Source: an uncultured Granulosicoccaceae bacterium
GTDB lineage: Bacteria; Pseudomonadota; Gammaproteobacteria; Granulosicoccales; Granulosicoccaceae
Direction of reading: 5' to 3'
Assembly: GCA_938041955.1 (NCBI GenBank)
Contig: CALISD010000084.1
Span: 62,001-126,000 of the forward strand
DNA: 64,000 nucleotides
Shown: positions 17,386 to 25,746 of the stretch, one piece after another
How the letters are laid out: every line of letters starts with the position of its first letter
How positions within the stretch are numbered: position 1 is the stretch's first letter
Position numbers and translations under genes: made by a program
The notes under the pieces: model-generated
What the model was told of the DNA's origin: nothing
Database searches by the model: none
Seen by the model: the letters and a program-made list of their open reading frames with translations, nothing else

Positions 17386-18048
17386 ATGGCAGATAGTGAG
17401 TTCAATTTTGATTGGCAAAGAGAATCACGAACCGGGATAGCCGAAGCGGTACTTTGTGGCAGTAAGACGCAGGAGCAAGTCTTAAATATAGTCTCCGACG
17501 CGCAGCAAAAAAAGAGCTCATTGCTGTTGACTCGTCTGTCGACAAGCGATGCGGAAGTGTTGCAACAGAAATATAAAAACATTGATTGGCATCAGCCTTC
17601 AGCAACTGCCTATGTCAATAACGGTATTGCCGTAGCGCAAGAGTCCAGTTGTCTAATTGTCACCGCGGGTACCTCAGATATTTCTGTGGCTGAAGAGGCG
17701 CGGCGCACGTTGTTGTTTAACGGTATTGAAGTTCGCGTGATAAACGATTGTGGTGTTGCAGGTTTGTGGAGGCTAACTGATCATCTGCCAGTATTGCGCC
17801 AGGCGCCTGTTATAATTGCTGTCGCCGGCATGGAGGGCGCTTTGTTTTCGGTGCTGGCAGGGTTGGTTCCGGGGCTTGTCATCGCTGTACCTGGTTCAAC
17901 TGGCTACGGTGTAGCAGAGCATGGCAAAGCAGCGTTGAGCAGTGCCTTGTCTAGTTGTGCACCTGGCGTGGTGGTGGTAAATATTGACAACGGATTCGGT
18001 GCCGCTTGTGCGTTGTTAAAAATTATCTCCGCCAATAATCAGAGATAG
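17386..18048 (+). CDS. larB: Nicotinate adenine dinucleotide carboxylase/hydrolase LarB
   Basis: A 220-residue enzyme that carboxylates the pyridinium ring of NaAD and hydrolyses it, the first step of the nickel-pincer cofactor. The C-terminal ~150 residues are PurE-like: IVTAGTSDISVAEEARRTL, VAGMEGALFSVLAGLV and VPGSTGYGV. It starts 3 bases after larE and is last in the lar operon. The order A-C-E-B differs from the Lactobacillus order. Confidence 0.92.
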   Translation: MADSEFNFDWQRESRTGIAEAVLCGSKTQEQVLNIVSDAQQKKSSLLLTRLSTSDAEVLQQKYKNIDWHQPSATAYVNNGIAVAQESSCLIVTAGTSDISVAEEARRTLLFNGIEVRVINDCGVAGLWRLTDHLPVLRQAPVIIAVAGMEGALFSVLAGLVPGLVIAVPGSTGYGVAEHGKAALSSALSSCAPGVVVVNIDNGFGAACALLKIISANNQR

Positions 18049-18134
18049 CAACAGAGATTGGCAACAGCGTTAGTTTCTTTTTCTGCTCAGCAAAGTGCAG
18101 CCGGGCAGCTTTTACAAATAAATTAGAGAGTGTT

Positions 18135-19076
18135 ATGACTCAGTCAGTCGTGCTAGTGAATCCCCTTTACGGGCCAACTCAATCCGTCCTTGAAGCGAAC
18201 TATCAGGTTCACAAGCTTTGGGAAGCTGCAGATCAATCGGCTTTACTAAGTAGCGTGGCAGCTGATGTGCGTGGCATAGTCACCGATGGTGGGTCAGGTG
18301 CCAGTGCAGAACTGATACGCCAGCTGCCCAATGTTGAGGTGATTAGTGTTTTTGGTGTGGGTGTAGATGCCGTCGATCTCGACTACTGTAAGGCCAATGG
18401 TATTCGTGTCGGTAATACACCGGATGTTTTAACTGATGATGTAGCGGATTTGGCGCTGGGTTTATGTCTTGCAGCTTACAGACAAATTCCGTTTGCACAC
18501 CAGTATGCGTGTAGCGGCCAGTGGGAAACACACGGACCGGCACCGCTGACGACTAAATTCTCCGGAGCTAATGTGGGCATTTTCGGTCTTGGTCGCATTG
18601 GTCTGGCGATAGCAAAGCGTTTAGAGGGCTTTCAGTGTCAGATAAGTTACTGCAACCGGAATGAGCGCCGGGATGTGGAATACTCCTATTTTTCAGACCT
18701 TAAGGCTATGGCTGAAGCAGTAGATTGTTTGATCCTCGCGGTTGCTCCAACGCCGGATATGGCGGCCTGTGTCGGTGAGGAAATATTTGCGGCGCTTGGC
18801 CCGAATGGTCGTGTTATTAACGTTTCGCGAGGGCTTGTTATTGACGAAGTGGCGTTGGCAAAAGCTATAAGATCGGGCCAGATTGCTGGTGCGGGCCTTG
18901 ATGTTTTTGCCAAAGAGCCTGCAATAACAGCAGATCTGCTGGATTTGCCCAATGTAGTTTTGCAGCCACATGTAGCAAGCGGTACCGTACAAACACGTAC
19001 AGCGATGGGTAATCTGATGCTGGAAAATCTAGCTAACTATTTTAACGATAAGGAACTTGTCGCCTTTGTGGCGTAG
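18135..19076 (+). CDS. D-2-hydroxyacid dehydrogenase (hydroxypyruvate/glyoxylate reductase-like)
   Basis: A 313-residue NAD(P)-dependent enzyme that interconverts 2-keto acids and D-2-hydroxyacids. GLGRIGLAIAKRL is the Rossmann dinucleotide motif. The catalytic triad is visible as Arg in NVSRGLVID, Glu in FAKEPAI and His in LQPHVASG. It follows larB by 86 bases on the same strand. A natural reading is that LarA makes the D-isomer which this enzyme oxidises, or the reverse. The exact substrate is not readable from sequence. Confidence 0.9.
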   Translation: MTQSVVLVNPLYGPTQSVLEANYQVHKLWEAADQSALLSSVAADVRGIVTDGGSGASAELIRQLPNVEVISVFGVGVDAVDLDYCKANGIRVGNTPDVLTDDVADLALGLCLAAYRQIPFAHQYACSGQWETHGPAPLTTKFSGANVGIFGLGRIGLAIAKRLEGFQCQISYCNRNERRDVEYSYFSDLKAMAEAVDCLILAVAPTPDMAACVGEEIFAALGPNGRVINVSRGLVIDEVALAKAIRSGQIAGAGLDVFAKEPAITADLLDLPNVVLQPHVASGTVQTRTAMGNLMLENLANYFNDKELVAFVA

Positions 19077-19173
19077 CGTGTACTCGTTTTTATCCGTTTA
19101 GTCAAAAATTGGGTTGTCAATGCTTGTTTCTTGAGCCAGACTATCAGGAGCAGTTCACGGAGGGAGCGTGTGG

Positions 19174-19875
19174 GTGAAGATACTTCTGATTGACGATCAC
19201 AGTCTATTTGCTGAAGGCTTGCGTATCCTGTTAAAGGACTTTGATCAACAGGTGCAGCTGGTGTGTTGTAACAGCTGTGAAGCAGCGCTTGAGCAGCCAG
19301 AGCCGGAAACGGTTGAGCTAATACTTCTGGATTATTACCTGCCAGGGATAAGCGGCGTTGAAGCCCTGTCTGCGCTTCGCGACTACTGCCCCAATTCTCG
19401 TATTACTGTGGTTTCAGCACTGGATGATCCCAAGCACATTCGCCGGATCATTGATGCCGGGGCTGCTGGTTTCATTCCGAAGACGTCGACTTTCGCTGTT
19501 ATGTCGGCAGCGTTGCATCTCGTGTTGGCAGGTGGAACCTATCTTCCTCCGCAAGCGATTGAAGAAAAGCCCCGCAATCAGGTTGAAAACCATCATTTGG
19601 ATTTACACCACGTAGATGCACACCATGCAGATGTACACGACGGAGCTGGCAGAACAGGGTTAGATTGCCTGTCTGTGAGGCAGCGTGAAGTGATAATGCA
19701 AGTGGTTCAGGGCAAACCAAACAAGGTGATTGCAAGAACACTCGATATTTCTGAGCACACTGTTAAGGCGCATATATCAGCATCATTTAAGTTGCTGGGT
19801 GTCAGCAATCGAACAGAAGCGGTGTATGCAGCAGCGAAACTTTATCGTGATGAACAGACGATACCTTTGTCCTGA
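19174..19875 (+). CDS. LuxR/NarL-family response regulator with His-rich linker
   Basis: About 233 residues. I use the GTG at 19174 because GGAGGGA lies 8 bases upstream; the GTG at 19168 would be only 2 bases from it. The receiver domain (1-120) has acidic D7/D8, phosphoacceptor D53 in LLDYYLPG and Lys in FIPKTS. The C-terminal LuxR helix-turn-helix is LSVRQREVIMQVVQGKPNK to EHTVKAHISASFKLL. The linker at residues 140-156 reads HHLDLHHVDAHHADVHD, with seven His and four Asp, which could bind a transition metal. No histidine kinase is adjacent. It lies 97 bases after the hydroxyacid dehydrogenase on the same strand as the nickel-dependent lar genes. Confidence 0.9.
   Translation: MKILLIDDHSLFAEGLRILLKDFDQQVQLVCCNSCEAALEQPEPETVELILLDYYLPGISGVEALSALRDYCPNSRITVVSALDDPKHIRRIIDAGAAGFIPKTSTFAVMSAALHLVLAGGTYLPPQAIEEKPRNQVENHHLDLHHVDAHHADVHDGAGRTGLDCLSVRQREVIMQVVQGKPNKVIARTLDISEHTVKAHISASFKLLGVSNRTEAVYAAAKLYRDEQTIPLS
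19591..19650 (+). repeat. 15-bp degenerate tandem repeat encoding the His/Asp linker
   Basis: Three units plus a decayed fourth: catcatttggattta, caccacgtagatgca, caccatgcagatgta, then cacgac. Each codes for HH-x-D-x. The codons differ between CAT and CAC, so the His residues seem kept by selection rather than by recent slippage. Confidence 0.7.
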
Positions 19876-19949
19876 TTGAACTCCCTAGCAAAGCTCTGAT
19901 GTAAATGACTCAGCTGTAAAACAGGCCAGAAAGGGTGGCGAATACAACT

Positions 19950-19977
19950 GCAGCGCGTTGCGACTGCAACACGCTGC
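19950..19977. terminator. Stem-loop between convergent genes
   Basis: GCAGCG-c-GTTGC-gact-GCAAC-a-CGCTGC: eleven pairs with one mismatch and a four-base loop. It lies between the convergent response regulator and cytochrome genes. There is no strong T-run, so it may slow RNA polymerase or protect 3' ends rather than act as a full terminator. Confidence 0.6.
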
Positions 19978-19988
19978 TTATAACATTG

Positions 19989-20309
19989 CTACTTTGCAGC
20001 ATCCATCGCGCTGAAGTACTCAGCGATATCCATCATATCCTGATCGCTCAAACCTGCCGCCATAGGGGCCATGATTGCCGATGCGGCACCTTTACGCTCG
20101 CCTGATTTGTAGGCCTGTAACTGCGCTACGATGTAAGCTGCTTTTTGCCCGGCCAAATTCGGGTAGGTTGGTGCAATGGCAACGCCATTAGCGCCGTGGC
20201 ATGCGATACAAGCGGCTGCTTTACCTTTTCCTGCTGCAGCATCACCTGCTGCGTAAGCACCGGTTGTGCTGCAGATGAGCAGGGCTGTGGCTAATATATA
20301 TTTCATCAA
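19989..20309 (-). CDS. Small periplasmic class I cytochrome c
   Basis: A 106-residue monohaem cytochrome. MMKYILATALLICSTTGAYA is a signal peptide. The haem motif CIACH is near residue 35 and the distal Met ligand is probably in IMAPMAAGLSD near the C-terminus. It resembles cytochromes c553/c4-half type that carry electrons to terminal oxidases. It stands alone on the minus strand. Confidence 0.92.
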   Translation of the reverse strand: MMKYILATALLICSTTGAYAAGDAAAGKGKAAACIACHGANGVAIAPTYPNLAGQKAAYIVAQLQAYKSGERKGAASAIMAPMAAGLSDQDMMDIAEYFSAMDAAK

Positions 20310-20368
20310 GCAAATCCTGTTGTAGTGAAGTCAGTGTGTAGCGACCGAGCGAACGCAGGCTTAACGGT

Positions 20369-20407
20369 CGGTCCGACACTTGGCTTCAGTCAGCCAAGGT
20401 CGGACCG
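20369..20407. terminator. Strong 15-pair stem-loop downstream of fusB
   Basis: CGGTCCGAC-ac-TTGGCT-tcagtc-AGCCAA-g-GTCGGACCG. Nine plus six pairs flank a small internal loop. It lies between the stop of fusB and the start of the cytochrome gene. No T-run follows on either strand, so its role as terminator, mRNA stabiliser or protein site is open. Confidence 0.55.
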
Positions 20408-20424
20408 TTGTTAAGTCGACTGCT

Positions 20425-22509
20425 CTAGGAAGATTTCTTAGCTTCTGCAGCCTGTGCAATCACAACGTCTGCGACATTAGAAGGGCACGGGGCGTAGTGA
20501 GAAAATTCCATAGAGAATTGACCACGACCAGACGTCATAGTTCGCAGATCACCGATGTAGCCGAACATCTCGCTAAGTGGCGCGTCAGCTTTGACACGAA
20601 CGCCTGTGACACCAGCTTCCTGTCCCTGGATCATACCGCGACGGCGATTCAAATCACCGATCACATCACCAACGTGATCTTCTGGCGTGAAGACGTCAAT
20701 CTTCATGATCGGCTCAAGTAGCTGTGGTCCTGCCTTAGGCATCGTGGCGCGATAAGCTGCCCGTGATGCAATTTCAAATGCTACTGCTGATGAATCGACT
20801 GCGTGGAATGCGCCGTCAGTCAGGGTGACGCGAAAGTCCAGGCACGGATAACCAGCAAGAACACCAGTGTCGATGCTTTGCTTAAAGCCTTTTTCAACCG
20901 CTGGCCAGTACTCGCGTGGCACGTTACCGCCAGTGACTTTTGAGTCAAACACAAAGCCTTCACCCACTTCACCGGGTTCGATAATGAAGTCGATTTTCGC
21001 AAATTGACCTGAACCACCGGTCTGCTTCTTGTGAGTGTAAGAATCTTCAACACGCTGTGTAATGGTTTCACGATACGCCACTTGAGGCTTACCGACTTCA
21101 ACGTCTACCGAGTGGGTGCGACGCAAAATGTCGACTTTAATGTCGAGGTGTAATTCACCCATTCCTTTAAGAATGGTCTCGCCACTTTCCTGGTCAGTTT
21201 CAACGTGGAATGAAGGATCTTCCTGCACCATCTTGCTCAGCGCCAGACCCATCTTCTCAGAACCGCCTTTATCTTTCGGGGAAACCGCAATAGAGATAAC
21301 CGGGTCAGGGAAGACCATTGGCTCAAGTGTGGCAGGGTTTTTAGGGTCAGCCAGTGTGTGACCGGTCTGCACGTTCTTCATGCCAACGATCGCAACAATA
21401 TCACCCGCTTGCGCGCTATCACGCTCTTCACGTGTGTCAGCATGCATCTCTACAATACGACCGATTCGTTCAGTTTTGCCTGTAAAAGTGTTCAGCACGT
21501 TGGTGCCTTTTTCAAGCTTACCTGTATAGATACGAGTAAACGTCAGTGCGCCATAGCGATCATCCATGATTTTGAATGCCAGGGCACGCAATGGCTTGTC
21601 AGGATCTACTATTGCGAATTCGCCTGTCTCGTTGCCTTCCATATCAACTTCTGGCTGAGGCTTAACTTCCAGCGGGTTAGGCAGAAAATCTACCACGCCG
21701 TCCAGAACGTTCTGCACGCCTTTGTTTTTAAACGAGCTGCCACAGAAAGTCGGGAAGAACGCGAGGTCAATCGTGCCCTGTCGAATAGCCTGCTTCAGAG
21801 TGGCCATGTCAGGCTCTTCGCCTTCCAGGTACTTTTCCATCGCTTCGTCATTGTGCTCAAGCGCAGTTTCGACGAGCGTCTCGCGATACTCTTCGATGAT
21901 GTCTGCCATGTCAGCAGGTGGATCAACGATTTCATACTTCATCGGATCGCCCGAGTCATCCCATATCCATGCCTTGCGAGTCAGAAGATCAACCACGCCG
22001 GAGAAGTCATCTTCTATACCGATGGGCAAAGTCATCACCAACGGCACCGCGCCGAGGACATCTTTTACCTGCTTGGTGACACGGTAGAAGTCAGCGCCCA
22101 TACGATCGAGCTTATTGATGTAAATGATACGTGCTACGCCCGCGTCGTTCGCATAGCGCCAGTTTGTCTCAGACTGAGGTTCAACACCGCCGGAACCACA
22201 GAATACGCCTACGCCACCGTCCAACACCTTGAGTGAACGATAGACCTCGATGGTGAAGTCGACGTGACCTGGTGTATCAATGATGTTAAGTCGGTGATCT
22301 TTCCAGAAACAAGTGGTAGCAGCAGACTGAATTGTGATTCCACGCTCCTGTTCCTGGTCCATAAAATCCGTGGTCGCCGCGCCGTCGTGCACTTCACCGA
22401 TCTTGTGGATCTTGCCGGTCAGTTTCAGTATGCGCTCAGTCGTGGTGGTTTTTCCCGCGTCGACGTGGGCGAATATCCCTATGTTTCGGTAAAGAGTTAA
22501 GTCAGTCAT
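20425..22509 (-). CDS. fusB: Elongation factor G, second type (EF-G2)
   Basis: A 694-residue translational GTPase. I start at the ATG at 22509 ([20 protein letters not shown]) with GAG just upstream; a longer frame to 22599 runs through a terminator hairpin. The G motifs [17 protein letters not shown] and NKLDRMG are present, and domains II-V follow in order to the C-terminal [18 protein letters not shown]. The N-terminus and [12 protein letters not shown] are those of the EF-G2 paralogue found in Vibrio and Pseudomonas rather than of the str-operon FusA, and no rpsL/rpsG/tuf genes are near. The 5' leader looks regulated (separate entries). Confidence 0.92.
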   Translation of the reverse strand: MTDLTLYRNIGIFAHVDAGKTTTTERILKLTGKIHKIGEVHDGAATTDFMDQEQERGITIQSAATTCFWKDHRLNIIDTPGHVDFTIEVYRSLKVLDGGVGVFCGSGGVEPQSETNWRYANDAGVARIIYINKLDRMGADFYRVTKQVKDVLGAVPLVMTLPIGIEDDFSGVVDLLTRKAWIWDDSGDPMKYEIVDPPADMADIIEEYRETLVETALEHNDEAMEKYLEGEEPDMATLKQAIRQGTIDLAFFPTFCGSSFKNKGVQNVLDGVVDFLPNPLEVKPQPEVDMEGNETGEFAIVDPDKPLRALAFKIMDDRYGALTFTRIYTGKLEKGTNVLNTFTGKTERIGRIVEMHADTREERDSAQAGDIVAIVGMKNVQTGHTLADPKNPATLEPMVFPDPVISIAVSPKDKGGSEKMGLALSKMVQEDPSFHVETDQESGETILKGMGELHLDIKVDILRRTHSVDVEVGKPQVAYRETITQRVEDSYTHKKQTGGSGQFAKIDFIIEPGEVGEGFVFDSKVTGGNVPREYWPAVEKGFKQSIDTGVLAGYPCLDFRVTLTDGAFHAVDSSAVAFEIASRAAYRATMPKAGPQLLEPIMKIDVFTPEDHVGDVIGDLNRRRGMIQGQEAGVTGVRVKADAPLSEMFGYIGDLRTMTSGRGQFSMEFSHYAPCPSNVADVVIAQAAEAKKSS

Positions 22510-22519
22510 CTCATTTCTC

Positions 22520-22549
22520 AAAATAAAAAGCACTGGTGAAACACCAGTG
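22520..22549 (-). terminator. Intrinsic terminator/attenuator in the fusB leader
   Basis: On the minus strand: CACTGGTG-TTT-CACCAGTG followed by CTTTTTATTTT, a perfect 8-pair hairpin with a T-run. It ends 11 bases before the fusB start codon and no minus-strand gene with a clear product lies upstream, so it should act as an attenuator or define a short leader RNA. Confidence 0.7.
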
Positions 22550-22672
22550 TACGTACGGCGCAGGCCGGGGGTCGTATTGAAAGGCATCGCCCAAGCCAAG
22601 GGTTATGCGGTCATTAGTTTGCTTTTTCAAACAGATACATGCCGCGCCGGCTTGTACGGCACAAAAGGCTAC

Positions 22673-22756
22673 TCAGCGAAAAAATCGCGGGTGGTAGCAG
22701 TTTACGGAATACGAGGAAAAGTGTCTTCTACTGAAGCAAATGAATGGTTGCTTCAT
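22673..22756 (-). CDS. Putative 27-residue leader peptide of fusB
   Basis: The ATG at 22756 begins a frame reading MKQPFICFSRRHFSSYSVNC then YHPRFFR and stop. It lies about 33 bases after the predicted transcription start and upstream of the attenuator. The start codon is inside a perfect 8-bp hairpin (22732-22755, TGAAGCAA/TTGCTTCA). It contains two consecutive AGA Arg codons. The ribosome site is weak. Translation-coupled attenuation of an elongation factor gene is an inference; no homologue was searched. Confidence 0.4.
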   Translation of the reverse strand: MKQPFICFSRRHFSSYSVNCYHPRFFR

Positions 22757-22795
22757 CAACTTGCCCAGTGAGGCGGCGGCTTGCTAGCGCTGCGG

Positions 22796-22824
22796 AATAT
22801 AGGCGAACAGTGGCTTTTTTTCAA
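22796..22824 (-). promoter_or_regulatory. fusB: Predicted sigma-70 promoter of the fusB leader
   Basis: On the minus strand, -35 TTGAAA (22824-22819), a 17-base spacer, and -10 TATATT (22801-22796). The predicted start is near 22789, giving a leader of about 280 bases before fusB. The rest of 22510-23015 holds no other gene that I can support. Confidence 0.65.
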
Positions 22825-23018
22825 GGTAAAACGGACTTTCTGCTCGTTTTAGGGACCTTTTGCAATGTTTCCAGTCAAGTTGGCTTTAATCCGGCCGAAA
22901 TGCTGGCAGCTAAAAAATAATAACGGCGAGCAGACTTTCGAGTCGGAGCAAGTCTCCGGTATTCGGCCATAATTCGAAAACCTGACTCACCACGCACTAG
23001 CGAAAGGATCGACGTGTG

Positions 23019-23813
23019 ATGAAAGGTACAAATAAGTTATTGGGACGGCACCCACCGTTATTGCCATTTGCCCTGCTGCTGTTCTCGCAGGTGTTTGTCG
23101 TGCGGGCGGCTGGCGCCTCAGCTGTGGTTTGCGAGGAAACTCCTCACACTCGTATTGAAAGTTCGATTTGTGGAGAGCCTGTTCTGCGTGCACTCGATCA
23201 AGAGTTGGCTGCCGCAGTCGATCGTGCAGTGGTTGGCAATAAGCTGGATCGCGCGCAAGTGACAGAACTTCGCAACGGTATTGCCAAGTTGTGCTGGCGC
23301 GAGGTAGACACGAATCTGCAGGCTTGTTTGCTCGGGGCAGAGTTAGATGCATTCGAATGGGTGACAAAACGTCTGAACGAATGGCCGGGGAATGATGTCC
23401 CTTGGTTTGAGTTAGAGCCGCGTCTGTCTGCGGCAAAGGATCTGTCATCCGCTGGCGGAAATAATAAGCGCGTAACTTCCGAGGCGGACGCTATAGATTT
23501 TGCAGCTCAACGCGTCGTTCTGTTACACCGACAACTCGGCATTGCAGAAAGCAGTTTGAAGCGAACCGGCAATACAGATCTTACTGTCGCCACCATTGCA
23601 GGGTTGCTTGAGACGCTGCAGCAACAAAGCATCGGTCTGCCGGCAGATTCAGAACTGAACCAATCTATTACGCAGTTGGTGCAAAGGATGGTGCAGGGGT
23701 GCAATGACAGTCGGCACAAAAAGAAGTGGCGATCATCACTGCGTCAGCACAATCTGAGTTGCTCAGAATTCAGTCAGCAGTTACCGCAAATTGCGACCTC
23801 GGAATTCTACTGA
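23019..23813 (+). CDS. Secreted protein of unknown function, LprI-like N-terminal region
   Basis: About 264 residues from the ATG at 23019 (AAGGA 10 bases upstream; a GTG at 23016 is also possible). The signal peptide is PLLPFALLLFSQVFVVRAAG. The mature N-terminus has a Cys-rich, Leu/Asp pattern (VVCEETPHTRIESSICGEP, then LRALDQELAAAVDRAV) like LprI/DUF1311 lysozyme-inhibitor-type domains, with six cysteines across the mature protein. The C-terminal half is helical without a known motif. Weak family call. Confidence 0.75.
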   Translation: MKGTNKLLGRHPPLLPFALLLFSQVFVVRAAGASAVVCEETPHTRIESSICGEPVLRALDQELAAAVDRAVVGNKLDRAQVTELRNGIAKLCWREVDTNLQACLLGAELDAFEWVTKRLNEWPGNDVPWFELEPRLSAAKDLSSAGGNNKRVTSEADAIDFAAQRVVLLHRQLGIAESSLKRTGNTDLTVATIAGLLETLQQQSIGLPADSELNQSITQLVQRMVQGCNDSRHKKKWRSSLRQHNLSCSEFSQQLPQIATSEFY

Positions 23814-23847
23814 TTTACGATCTTTCGCAGCTGATACAATGTGACGA

Positions 23848-24528
23848 ATGACAAAATCAGACCGAACAAAGTATTGCCTGTTATTCGATAGTGACGGCAC
23901 TCTCGTTGACAGCGAAGCAATAAACACTGAAGCGCTCGCAGATGAACTTGCTCTGCACGAAATCAAAGAAGATCCGCTGGCACTGTTGGATCGTTATCGT
24001 GGGTGGCAGTTTAAAGCCTTGCTGAGCGATCTGGGTGTGCGGCATGGTATATCCTTGGATCGGCAATTTGAGATTAGCTTCCGCGCTCGCGCCAGCACTT
24101 ATTTTGACAGCAAGTTGCGAGCTGTAGAAAATATTCATGGCGCCTTGCAGCAGCTGGACGATGCGAAATGCGTTGCGTCGAATGCGCCAATGAATAAATT
24201 AACGCAAGTGTTGGACAAAACAGATCTTCGGGCGTTTTTTTCTGATTGTTTGTTTAGTGCCTACGTGATCGATATATTTAAGCCGGACCCCGGATTATTT
24301 CTGCATGCTGCGGAGCAGATGGGGTTTGCCGCTGGCCAGTGTATTGTGATCGAAGATAGTGTAGTCGGTGTGCAAGCTGCGATTGCAGCCGAAATGAAGT
24401 GCGTGTGGTATTGTCCGGAGGCGAGTGGGCATCCTGATCTGTCATCAGATCATGATCCGCAGCGTGTGCTTCGTATTAGTAACATGATTGAGCTGCCATC
24501 AGCGATCAGTACGCTGAAAGCGATATGA
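23848..24528 (+). CDS. HAD-family hydrolase (phosphatase/phosphoglucomutase-like)
   Basis: A 226-residue subfamily IA haloacid dehalogenase-type enzyme. The nucleophile motif is LLFDSDGTLVDSE (Asp14, Asp16). Motif II is VASNAP, motif III is FKPDPGLF with Lys, and motif IV is VIEDSVVGVQAA. The helical cap lies between residues 20 and 85. Substrate unknown; sugar phosphates are typical for this group. Confidence 0.92.
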   Translation: MTKSDRTKYCLLFDSDGTLVDSEAINTEALADELALHEIKEDPLALLDRYRGWQFKALLSDLGVRHGISLDRQFEISFRARASTYFDSKLRAVENIHGALQQLDDAKCVASNAPMNKLTQVLDKTDLRAFFSDCLFSAYVIDIFKPDPGLFLHAAEQMGFAAGQCIVIEDSVVGVQAAIAAEMKCVWYCPEASGHPDLSSDHDPQRVLRISNMIELPSAISTLKAI

Positions 24529-24553
24529 ATTGAGCGCCAGATGGTAGAGAAAA

Positions 24554-24844
24554 TTGGCTAGAACGGATAAAGGACAATGCGAGCTTTGCAGGCGCCAATC
24601 GCTGTTAACTGCCCATCATCTTATTCCGCGAAAGCTGCATCGTCGAAAGCACTTCAAAAAACATTACAGTAAGCTGGTGTTGCAACAGACCATTTCCATT
24701 TGTCGCGATTGCCACCGTGGGCTGCACAGGCTCTATGATGAAATGCAGCTTGGCAAGGCTCTTAATACGCTTGAAAAGTTGTTGCAGGATCAGCAGGTAA
24801 AAAAACATATCGAGTGGGTTGCCCGCCAACGCACGGTCTGTTGA
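24554..24844 (+). CDS. Small HNH-nuclease-fold protein
   Basis: A 96-residue protein with TTG start. CELCRRQSLLTAHHLIPRK, ICRDCHRGLHRL carry the Cys pairs and His residues of an HNH zinc finger, as in the small HNH proteins common in gammaproteobacteria. The frame is compact, with 25 bases between it and the HAD gene. Nuclease activity is inferred from the fold only. No restriction or phage context is present. Confidence 0.8.
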   Translation: MARTDKGQCELCRRQSLLTAHHLIPRKLHRRKHFKKHYSKLVLQQTISICRDCHRGLHRLYDEMQLGKALNTLEKLLQDQQVKKHIEWVARQRTVC

Positions 24845-24926
24845 TGAACTACAATCGCAGTAGAATCCCTTTTAATCCGCACGAATTCAAAGCCAGGCGA
24901 TTGGCCGCGAACCATGATTGCGATGA

Positions 24927-25706
24927 GTGTCCGTGAACAATCCAATTGAACCCACGCGCGTAGAATTTCAGGATATCCTTAGCTGGATGCGGGAAACCAT
25001 GTTGTTGTTTCGCCGCAGGCCAATCGTATTTCTGTTGATATCACTGATTTTCTTCTTCGCATGTGACAAGCTGCGGATCACCGGATTCGTTACTTTTTTT
25101 GTCGCGCTGATGATGTGCCAGATCGCTGTTGTAGTTTGTATAGTAATCGCACGTGCCGCTGATGAGTCTCGAACATTGACGCTGAATCTGTGGTATCAGA
25201 GTCTCGTTAATAGTGTGATGACTGTGGTGTTGTTTTCTGCCTTCTACGTTTTGCTTTGGGTGATAGCGGCTAAAGTGGCAGATATGCTGATGTTAGATGA
25301 GGTTGTATCAGAGGCCAGCGTGCCTCCTGCGATCTCAATGCTGCAGTGGTTGTATCCCGGTACGATTTCTTTATTTGTTGTTTATATTGGCGTCATGGTG
25401 ACCACCATGTGGTTTTTATTGCCACTCACAATATTCCATAAGCTTGGATTCGTAGACTCCGTCAAGCTCGCAAAACGTGGTGAGCGCAAGAACTTTACGG
25501 TAGTGGCCGCCGCGAGCTACCTGCCTTTTATGGTGTTCTTTGTGTTGTTCTATTTTAGCGAGCTGGCATTGGTGGTAGCGGTGGTTGCTTTGCCATTGTT
25601 CGCGATCTATCAATACGTCAGTTTCCGGCACGTTTATATGGGCCGAAAAGAAAGCCAGCCTGCTGAAGTAAAGGTGACCAGTGCTGTGCCGGCTGAATCG
25701 AGCTGA
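24927..25706 (+). CDS. Multi-pass inner-membrane protein, unknown function
   Basis: A 259-residue protein with GTG start and five or six hydrophobic segments (IVFLLISLIFFFACDKL, FVTFFVALMMCQIAVVVCIV, MTVVLFSAFYVLLWVIA, TISLFVVYIGVMVTTMW, FMVFFVLFYFSELALVVAVV). The fold resembles BPSS1780/DUF-type membrane proteins of proteobacteria. No catalytic motif is visible. The C-terminal ~25 residues are cytoplasmic and rich in Ala/Ser. Confidence 0.8.
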   Translation: MSVNNPIEPTRVEFQDILSWMRETMLLFRRRPIVFLLISLIFFFACDKLRITGFVTFFVALMMCQIAVVVCIVIARAADESRTLTLNLWYQSLVNSVMTVVLFSAFYVLLWVIAAKVADMLMLDEVVSEASVPPAISMLQWLYPGTISLFVVYIGVMVTTMWFLLPLTIFHKLGFVDSVKLAKRGERKNFTVVAAASYLPFMVFFVLFYFSELALVVAVVALPLFAIYQYVSFRHVYMGRKESQPAEVKVTSAVPAESS

Positions 25707-25721
25707 CTGAATAGTCAGCTC
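25700..25721. terminator. Bidirectional stem-loop between convergent genes
   Basis: GAGCTGACT-gaat-AGTCAGCTC, nine perfect pairs, overlapping the stop codon of the membrane-protein gene and followed by the T/A-rich tgatttatatt. It separates that gene from the convergent homocysteine methyltransferase gene. Confidence 0.65.
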
Positions 25722-25746
25722 TGATTTATATTAATGATAAGTGACT

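Noticed and set aside
21358-22236. 292-codon plus-strand frame antisense to fusB
   Set aside because: Lies wholly within a well-supported EF-G gene; composition looks like a shadow frame, with no family motifs or ribosome site.
22547-22771. 74-codon plus-strand frame in the fusB leader
   Set aside because: Runs antisense through the attenuator and leader; no motif or ribosome site.
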